Positions 57,151 to 64,000 of a stretch of DNA of 64,000 nt are shown here, one piece after another. The notes beneath the pieces were generated by a model. It saw only the letters and a list, made by a program, of their open reading frames with translations. It was not told where the DNA came from and made no database searches. The first letter of the stretch is position 1; each line of letters begins with the position of its first letter. The DNA lies in contig NC_081406.1 of NCBI RefSeq assembly GCF_030272615.1, positions 143,831,041 through 143,895,040 on the forward strand, read 5' to 3'. Source of the DNA: Cryptomeria japonica. Lineage: Eukaryota > Streptophyta > Pinopsida > Cupressales > Cupressaceae. The translations under genes and the position numbers were made by a program.

Positions 57151-58335
57151 AATGAACAAAAAAAATTTGTAAAAACTCGAAAAACAAAACAAAAATATCC
57201 CCTTTGTGCATAGACAGATCGTTGAGCATACATCCAACGACTCTCAATCACAACACTGCACTTTACTGAAATCACGCATTCACAGATGAACTTTTCCATC
57301 AAACCAGACATTCAAACTGATTAAAATTGTCATATCAATCAATCAACATCAATATCATTGGTCCTTGGCACACTATCATGGGTCTTATACAGGGTGTGGT
57401 ATACTTGAAACCAGACTGTGTCCTGTCTTAGACGGGGTACCGCATGTCTTGAAACCAGACAGCATGATCATCCTATCAACACTTTCAACTTTTGACAATG
57501 AAGATCAAGATGTTTGTTTGACTTGTTGGAATTAGTGAGTCTTATCATTTATTGATTTATCTTCGATCATGTTCCTATGTTGCTCGATGATGTCACTAAG
57601 TGATTTAGAGTAACCGGGATGGTTCATGGTCCCTTTCCTTTATTTGTTGTGTTTGTTGTTTGTGGAATGTTTGTCACATACTGGGGCAACTATATCATTG
57701 GGTGTCTGTGATAAGTACGTTTGCTTTGTGAACACCACACATACCTCAACCCTTGATGTATGCACCCTAGGATGCTTCACTCATTCCTTGTGTGCGATGT
57801 GTCTGTCTTTTGCAAAAGGGGTTGTGTTCCAGCTTTGGCTTTCAATGCCATAATGCTCTGCATCCATTTTGCTACATTAAATAAAGGTTCTCACCTACAC
57901 ATTGCATCGGTGAAAGCAAGTTTTTCTTCGTCTCTAACTGTCCTTTGTCTAACTTCTTCTTACTAACATTTCTTCCATCAGTTTGGGCAATCAGTTCAGT
58001 CTAGTTCTCCGATCTCCAAAAACATAAGCTGCATCCTGCATCCATTGGTTAGTGCATTTGCATTATATCAAGCATTTTATCCATTTCATATTATAAATGC
58101 ATCAAAAAAACACATAAAAATATATTCATACATTTTCCATAATGGTGCATAAATAGTGCATTAGCCATCCATGCATGGAAAGTAAACACATCAACCATAA
58201 CACATTGCATCCCATCATATCACTGCATATTTTATCATATATCAAAATAATATCGGAGTACAAAATTGGACTGTCTGTCCTAAGTATGGCCTGCAGGCTG
58301 AATACATAATGTCAAACTACATATGTCTTTGTCAT

Positions 58336-60186
58336 AAGGAGTACGTGCCTCTGTCACTAGGTGCTCCCTCTATCCTCCTCATCCCTGCCATGTCTCAAGG
58401 ATGATGTCCCTCCTGTCCCTAGTCTTGGCTGTGGTGGTCTTATAGCTCCACTCACCCCCATGCTGCTCACTGACCTCTGAGAACTTGGCCTGCTCTCTAT
58501 CCTCGATCGTGCCTGATATGACGATGCTCTCTACTCTAGTGGAACTGCACTTGCATATAGTGTCCTCCAATGGCGTATCTCCTCTCTAGTCTCTACCAAC
58601 ATCTGTGCCATCTCACGTGCACTAGCATCCCTAATCGACCCAATAAACTCAATCACTCTCTGCTCTGCTTATTGTGCCTGCACTATTGTTGTATCTCGAG
58701 CCGCTGTTAGTCTCGCTATCTTTTCTCTGAACTGATCCTGCTCTGTCCTCAAGATAGCATTCTGTCTCTCTACTATCGCAATGTGATCATGCTGACTCGC
58801 TATGGTAGCCTTGCATATCTCCATCTCCTCTATCCTAGCTGTCTTTGGCTCTATGGGTATATCCTGCAATGACTCCTAATCGACCAAATCTGGCTCATAC
58901 TCCTCATCATCATCATCTCCGTCCTCATCCTCCTCATCATCATCATCATCTCTATCCTCTTCCTCATCTCTATCCTCATCATCTCCCTCCTCCTCTCTAG
59001 CGAGTGGGAAGTCCTCCTGTCTCTTAGGTACCGGAATATCAGGATTTGTCAATGGCACTAGCCGTCATCGTGCAAACCATCGCTCATACTCCTCTGTCGT
59101 CCCAGTGTCCACCACATCTGACCTCCAATCCCACTATCTCTATTGTAGTTGTGTGAAGTCGGCATATACTATGTGTGGCTGAATCATCCTCCCCCACTAA
59201 CTCGTCTCTCTGTGAGATAGGGCAAAGTGTGCAGTCCCTCTAGGTACATCCTGCCTCTCTCCAAACTATCGTCTAACTCTCTCTGGCAGGTACGTCTCAA
59301 TCACTCTCTTGCGATTCACTGGTCGCCCAATCAAGTATCTCTCATGTCTGCAATATAGTAGCTCATCACTATCATCTGACCATCCTGGGCAATCAAGATA
59401 TGGCCTCCATGTGAACTCTCTCAATCTGTCTAGCTCATGTCACTAATACAATATGTATCTAAAAGGACCCTGTCTCAGTGCTCCCCCATAGCATTACATA
59501 TATGGTCAGTGTGGTACTACCTATCTCTCTGCAATCGGTCGACATATGGCTATGTGCTCAAATGCCCATACCTGTAGCAGTGTGACCCCACAACTCAAAG
59601 TCTACACTCCCTGATATGCTATCTGATGCAGCTGAAAATATAGCATAGCAAGCACGCATGGTCCCCATGCGTACATAGTCCCCTTTGTTGCTATCCGCTC
59701 TAGCACTCTTCTCCATCCAATAGGGAATCCATGTCCTCATCTGTCCCCTGCTAATAGGCATGCTATAACCATGGCTATCACCACATGTCGCTGATCGTAC
59801 TCTACTGCCATGGTCTCCAAGCCAATCTCCCTCTCTACGATATCTAGATCATCTACGTCGCACTCAAATAATCTACACAAAGCGTCTCTCCCTGTCGCCA
59901 GGTAATACTCTATCATCTCCTCATGAATCGAAATGTGGAGGATACGCCATACATCCTCTAGTGTCACCGTCGCCTCTCCTGTCGGCAGATGGAATGAGGA
60001 GGTCTTTGAATGCCATTGCTCTGCCAATGCGGTAAGTAGTCCTGTGTTTGCCCTAATCTCGGGCATCAATGCGATATAGTATAATCCAAGTCCTGCTAAT
60101 GTATCTCTATCCGTGCTCCTGAGTCTATGTCATAACATGAAGCAGTCAGGTCGGTTCTCCCGCATGATCAATGGATACTGTCGACT
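58336..60186 (-). pseudogene. Antisense PMD gene, exon 2, element C
   Basis: The acceptor TGATGCAG precedes AGTCGACAG at 60186, in phase with exon 1. The frame then reads RENRPDCFML, one TGA, LRSTDRDTLAGLGLYYIALM, and the mobile-domain core HSKTSSFHLPTGEATVTLED and VWRILHISIHEEMIEYYLAT (60069-59737). A frame change near 59750 leads to 59558-59761. Further on come an acidic run of Asp/Glu (58876-59058), a coiled-coil-like part (58669-58869, EMEICKATIASQHDHIAIVE) and a Ser/Arg/Pro-rich end near 58340-58480. PMD proteins occur in transposons and a few host genes; its role here is unknown. Confidence 0.75.
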
Positions 60187-60568
60187 CTGCATCACAATTG
60201 GGGCACATTTTCTTAGTTTTAGGGTTTGCTCCTACGGGCTGCATTTCCTTGTTTCATGTACAAATCAGGGTATTTCTAATCTATTTTGACCTATCCTACC
60301 CTTATCCCCCTTTTCAGGATCATTCACATGTTGTTTTTTATCAAATTGGGATTCTCAGTGCACAACTGTGTCTGTGTACCATGTCCTGCACCTATGTGGC
60401 ATCAACTTGCACCTATGTACCCTACACAAGCATAGGATATCCTACACAAGTGCAGGATGCGCCCACACAAGCGCAGAAGTCCTTTTTTTCATTCCCTGTG
60501 GGCCCCATAATGTCCCGCAAGCGAGTAAAATTCATGAAATTGACAATATGGGTTTTTGAGATACATAC
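60187..60568 (-). repeat. Intron 1 of the C PMD gene with 20-bp repeats in both orientations
   Basis: The donor GTATGT and acceptor TGATGCAG bound 382 bp. At 60361-60478 three units lie on the plus strand (CTGTGTCTGTGTACC, CTGCACCTATGTGGC, TTGCACCTATGTACC) and three on the minus strand (CTGCGCTTGTGTGGG, CTGCACTTGTGTAGG, CTATGCTTGTGTAGG). These resemble the C leader unit (CTGTGCCTATGTCAAGG). Confidence 0.6.
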
Positions 60569-60646
60569 CGCTGCTCCCACGTCATCCGGTCATCTGTAGG
60601 TGCATACACGTTCCCTGAGGTGATCTGCCATTGGCATGTTCGCCAT
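60569..60646 (-). pseudogene. Exon 1 of the antisense PMD gene, element C
   Basis: A 78-bp exon from ATG (60646) to the donor (GCAGCG, then GTATGT). It encodes MANMPMADHLRERV and so on, with one TGA at codon 19 where A has TGT. It joins exon 2 in phase 0. Same length and codon register as A's exon 1 (201-278). Confidence 0.65.
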
Positions 60647-60727
60647 CTCTATGCAAGCATCCTTTTTCATAGCAACAAATCCTCCTCTTTGGCTAGTGCA
60701 AATGAGCTCTTTTCCTTCTCCTTGTCT

Positions 60728-60737
60728 CATTTATAGA
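60728..60737 (-). promoter_or_regulatory. TATA-like box of the C PMD gene
   Basis: The minus strand reads CTATAAATGA about 82 bp upstream of the ATG. The 60738-61005 stretch up to the polypurine tract shows no other feature and would be its upstream promoter. Confidence 0.5.
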
Positions 60738-61005
60738 TCTTTGTCACTGCATAGATGGACATGCACCCTCTTCATCTTATGCTGGTCATGGTCTTTTGCA
60801 CCTTCCCTTGCTTGTCATTCATGCATCCAATCTCTGATTCTTGATCTATTCGAACCTATCATTTTCTATTATTCTTATCGACTAATTGGCCTCTTTTCTG
60901 GATATTTCTGGCCATTTCCTCGAGGTGGCATGCATATGTCATTGTCATTGTTTGGGGCATTTTCATTATTGTTCTTTGAAACAACGCTTAGAATCGCATT
61001 GTCTC

Positions 61006-61019
61006 AAAGAGGGGCAAAA
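61006..61019 (+). promoter_or_regulatory. Polypurine tract of element C
   Basis: AAAGAGGGGCAAAA directly before the 3' LTR start TGTAGACG. Confidence 0.85.
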
Positions 61020-61350
61020 TGTAGACGTTTAAAAATGGTCAACACTTGCGGAGTCATACTTTAACATTGGCGCATTGCCTTATTTTAGGTTTTTTGCGTC
61101 GCATTAACATTTCTTCTATGTTGCGCACTTGGTCTTTATCATTTGCGAGCATTGAGTCCTTTTTCATTCTTCATTTGTCTTGCTTTCGAATTTGGTCTTG
61201 TCGATAATAATCTTCAGTCATGATTTTGGTCGATCTTATCCCGTCACATCAATGTGTGTGTCAATTTGGCATATTTTGACATCGTCAATTCGATTTCATT
61301 TTGGACATCGTCAATCCTAATCGATGATAGAATTAGGGTTTTGTCCTCTT

Positions 61351-61880
61351 GTCAATCTTGTCATTTTGCGATTGATTTCTCATCGATCGTTGTCATTTGT
61401 CAATCTTGTCGTTTTGCGATCGATTTCTCATCGATCGTTGTCATTTGTCAATCTTTTCATTTTGTGATCGATTTCTCATCGATCGTTGCCATTTGTCAAT
61501 CTTGTCATTTTGCGATCGATTTCTCATCGATCATTGTCATTTGTCAATCTTGTCGTTTTGCGATCGATTCTCATCGATCGTTGTCATTTGTCAATCTTGT
61601 CATTTTGAATCGATTTGTCATCGATCGTTGTCATTTGTCAATCTTTTCGTTTTGCGATCGATTTGTCATCGGTTGTTGTCATTTGTCAATCTTGTCGTTT
61701 TGCGATCAATTTCTCATCGATCGTTTTCATTTGTCAATCTTGTCATTTTGTGATCAATTTCTCATCGATCGTTGTCATTTGTAAATCTTGTCGTTTTGCG
61801 ATCGATTTCTCATCAATCGTTGTCATTTGTCAATCTTGTCGTTTTGCGATCGATTTTTCATTGATCGTTTTCATTTTCAA
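61351..61880 (+). repeat. 48-bp tandem array, 3' LTR of C
   Basis: Eleven units as in the 5' LTR. Units 5 and 6 have lost one to two bases. Most units keep CGATCGTTG where several 5' LTR units read CGATCATTG. Confidence 0.95.
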
Positions 61881-62505
61881 TCTTGGTCAATTTGTCAACC
61901 AATCTCAATTGTTTATCAATCAAATCATTTATCAAGTCAAAATCATGATCGAATCGACATCAATTATCTTTTGTCAAGACCTAATTGTCGTCCTTGCATT
62001 TCTATTTCATCTTCTAGGGTTTTATGATTTATTCATTTAATCTTGTTTGTCATTTTCCCTCTAGGTTAAATTATTTATTTATTTATCCTAAATCTTCTTG
62101 TCACAATTAAATATTTATTTAATTGGCTAATTAATTCTTTCCTCTTTTTGTGAATTAATTAATGAATGAAAAATTATTAATTAATTTACCTAATTTCTCC
62201 TAATTCATAATTTTCTAATTTCCTAATTTCTAATTCATCTAATTTTCTATTTTCTCCTATTTTTCTAATATTTCTCCTAATTTCATGGGAATGACATAGC
62301 AAATTTGTCATAATTTGTCATAATTTGTCATAATTTGTCAATCAATCAATTTTGCATAGCAACCTTGTCAATTTTGTCATAATTTGACAATCAATCAATC
62401 TTGCATAGAAAGTGTCAATTTGTCATAATTTGTCATATTTGTCATTCTTGATTTGAAATTTCTTTTCAAATCTCTTCATACTAATCTTGTCATCTCTCCA
62501 ATTTG

Positions 62506-62514
62506 TCTATAAAT
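62506..62514 (+). promoter_or_regulatory. TATA-like box of the C 3' LTR
   Basis: TCTATAAAT, the partner of the one at 45803. Confidence 0.6.
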
Positions 62515-62841
62515 TGGATGAATTTCTTCAATCAAAGGATCCCCGAATCAATCACGCTTCTAGTATCCTTGCGCTACCATCTTGTCAATCTTGCTTTCAC
62601 ATTATGCTTATGCACTTGAAGGTGAGATCCACAAAACAAAGCAATTTGAAGGAGAAAGAAGGACAATGGAGAATCATGGAGAAGACATCCGCATTTGTGA
62701 TGGTTTGTGTTTGAATTGAATGTTTTATTTCCATATCTCTATTGAATGTTTGTAGGTTTTCTTATCATTGCAATTGAGTTTTCGTGATTGAGCTAGGCTA
62801 ATGTTTTTATTGCTTTGATGATTTCCAAATTCCTTTATACA

Positions 62842-63240
62842 CTATCAATTTTTTTGAATACATCACAATACATAGTTGTAATACAATTCCCTCATAAAAT
62901 AGGGTTGCCTTCTAGGGAAAACAAAATGTCCACCTTTACATATATGGACTAATGATAAATGATCAATATTTACAATAACAAATTATAGAAAAAAAGGTGG
63001 CTTTGGGGGCACTACCCCCAAAATCCCCCTTCAGGGGTGCCATCTTCCCCAACGGATGACCATCTCCCTAGACCTTGCAAGGGGGCACCCCCCTTGTAAC
63101 CCATGGAGCTCATTTATCAATAGTAACCTTTTATTATTGAAAAGTTGAAACATCATTTTCCTAACACTAGTTTCTCAAGGCTTACATATTTTTTATTAAG
63201 AGTAAAAAAGTAGGTTTTGAAGAGGCCTTAGAAACCCTAG
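62842..63240. other. Interrupted LTR-like target of element C, right part
   Basis: It continues the left part (43930-44339) after the CTATC duplication. It contains CCTCATAAAATAGGGTTGCC (62892) and a G/C-rich palindrome TTTGGGGG, CACTA, CCCCCAAA (63002-63022), then TAGGTTTTGAAGAGGCCTTAG (about 63212). No gene. Confidence 0.5.
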
Positions 63241-63419
63241 AAAAGTGAAAAATCAATGAAAGAACAACTTTCCCAAAACAAAACCAAATGTGTGCTAAGT
63301 TTTTAAATGACCTAAATTATTTCACCATTGAGGCCATGCCAACATAAAGATGGTTTAGGGACCATATATTCTATATAATGAGGTTGCGACTTAGTTTCCC
63401 CAAAAAAAAAAGACTTGAT

Positions 63420-63995
63420 GACAACTCACATAGACCCATGCCTCCTCTTAATGTTATGAGCACCCTTGAATTTGGTGTGGAAACCACAATCATGTTTAGG
63501 AAACCCTCTTTTCCTTCTTTGAAAATTATTCTATAGAGACATCATCTCAAAATATTTAGAATGAGGGGAGAGGGGGGGGATAACCTCTATTGAAGACATA
63601 AATTGAGTCCCCATAGGCACAAATTGAGGAGCTAAATATTGCAACAAGACTCTTAGTGAAGAAAGATTAGTAGACTTAACACCTAGATACGAGAGGTCCA
63701 AAGGTGGAGTGACTGATATTGGGCTTTAAGAATATGACCTATCGTGAAAAATCTTTGAAATATTAATAGCACTAGGGGAAAAATGTATTACCAATGACTT
63801 GTCATCCTCAATATCAAAATCATTGACATTCAAATGATCATGGAGGGAATTCCTCTACAAAGTCACCTTACCCTTCTTGTAATGATAACGAGAGAACTCT
63901 TAAATAAGGTGTCCAATAACAAAAAATATCTTATAATGAAAGGGAAGATCCTCACATTCAAGTGTCTAAGTCCACACTCCATAGTATATCCCTAA
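63420..63995 (-). pseudogene. Probable LINE ORF1-like remnant
   Basis: The minus strand from about 63985 reads LRHLNVRIFPFHYKIFFVIG HLI in one frame, the degraded form of the IPFHCxxCxxxGHxxxxC zinc-knuckle block of plant LINE ORF1. It continues with YHYKKGKVTL and later FGMMSL-like and HDCGFHTKFKGAHNIKRRHG near 63440. Stops are frequent. Assignment is tentative; a Copia or gypsy gag is the alternative. Confidence 0.4.
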
Positions 63996-64000
63996 AAAGA

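Larger units (their letters stand above)
56514..58335 (+). other. 3' noncoding region of element C between pol and the PMD gene
   Basis: No gene is recognised. It holds a 40-bp tandem repeat (56650-56757) and a GTCTTGAAAA-type degenerate repeat (57005-57150), and a pair of CTTGAAACCAGAC words (57400 and 57451). Confidence 0.6.
44340..62841 (+). mobile_element. Element C: 18.5-kb Tat/Ogre-type Ty3/gypsy retrotransposon
   Basis: LTRs are 44340 to about 46138 and 61020-62841, with perfect duplication CTATC (44335-44339 and 62842-62846). A tRNA-Trp-type primer site, long leader, gag, protease, G-patch linker, RT, RNase H, archaeal-type RNase H and integrase read in plus orientation. An antisense two-exon PMD gene lies between pol and the 3' LTR. 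Size, leader length and second RNase H put it in the Tat/Ogre group. It is structurally complete, but gag-pol has several stops and one clear frameshift, and integrase catalytic residues are lost. Confidence 0.94.
61020..62841 (+). repeat. 3' LTR of element C
   Basis: TGTAGACGTT to TTTATACA. It aligns with 44340-46138 over its whole length. Differences are concentrated at CG sites of the 48-bp array and in a small TTGTCATAATTTG copy-number change near 62310-62400. Confidence 0.94.

Overview
This window is plant nuclear heterochromatin made almost entirely of LTR retrotransposons and their wreckage. I see no intact host gene, rRNA, tRNA or CRISPR array. The long gaps, very large Tat/Ogre-like Ty3/gypsy elements, degraded reading frames and LINE pieces suit a large-genome seed plant, and a gymnosperm is my best guess. 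That guess is an inference, not a proven assignment.

Layout. (1) Positions 1-32258 belong to one minus-strand Tat-lineage gypsy element (A) whose left end lies outside the window. Three Copia elements sit inside it. Copia-0 (605-3074, TSD TAATG) is internally inverted. Copia-1 (8893-15919, minus, TSD TCTAG) is nearly complete and splits A between its second RNase H and its integrase. Copia-2 (16355-22786, plus, TSD GATCT) splits A between RT/RNase H and the second RNase H. A's own 5' LTR is 31227-32258. (2) Positions 32259-37643 hold a decayed minus-strand gene with an acidic tail, a probable solo Copia LTR (34774-36306), a LINE RNase H remnant and a chromovirus RT remnant. (3) Positions 37644-43924 hold element B (minus, TSD CATGT), a gag-only non-autonomous gypsy element with 1.28 kb LTRs. 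(4) Positions 44340-62841 hold element C (plus, TSD CTATC), an 18.5 kb Tat/Ogre-type element with 1.8 kb LTRs carrying eleven 48-bp hairpin repeats each. Its order is gag, protease, G-patch, RT, RNase H, archaeal-type RNase H, integrase, and then an antisense gene. (5) The right edge is the interrupted LTR-like target of C, then a LINE ORF1-like remnant.

The most interesting signal is shared by A and C. Each carries, downstream of pol and antisense to it, a two-exon gene with a plant mobile domain (PMD), an acidic tail and a coiled coil. In both elements it has a TATA-like box 80-100 bp before the ATG and a first exon of exactly 78 bp ending at a splice donor. In both elements a run of about 20-22-bp degenerate repeats occurs twice: in the sense leader just after the primer binding site, and in the first intron of the antisense gene. 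The repeat sequence differs between A and C, but within each element the two arrays resemble each other. A, B and C all have a primer binding site matching tRNA-Trp. The coding regions are damaged mostly by C-to-T type changes (CGA, CAA, CAG or TGG to stop), as expected for methylated, silenced copies.
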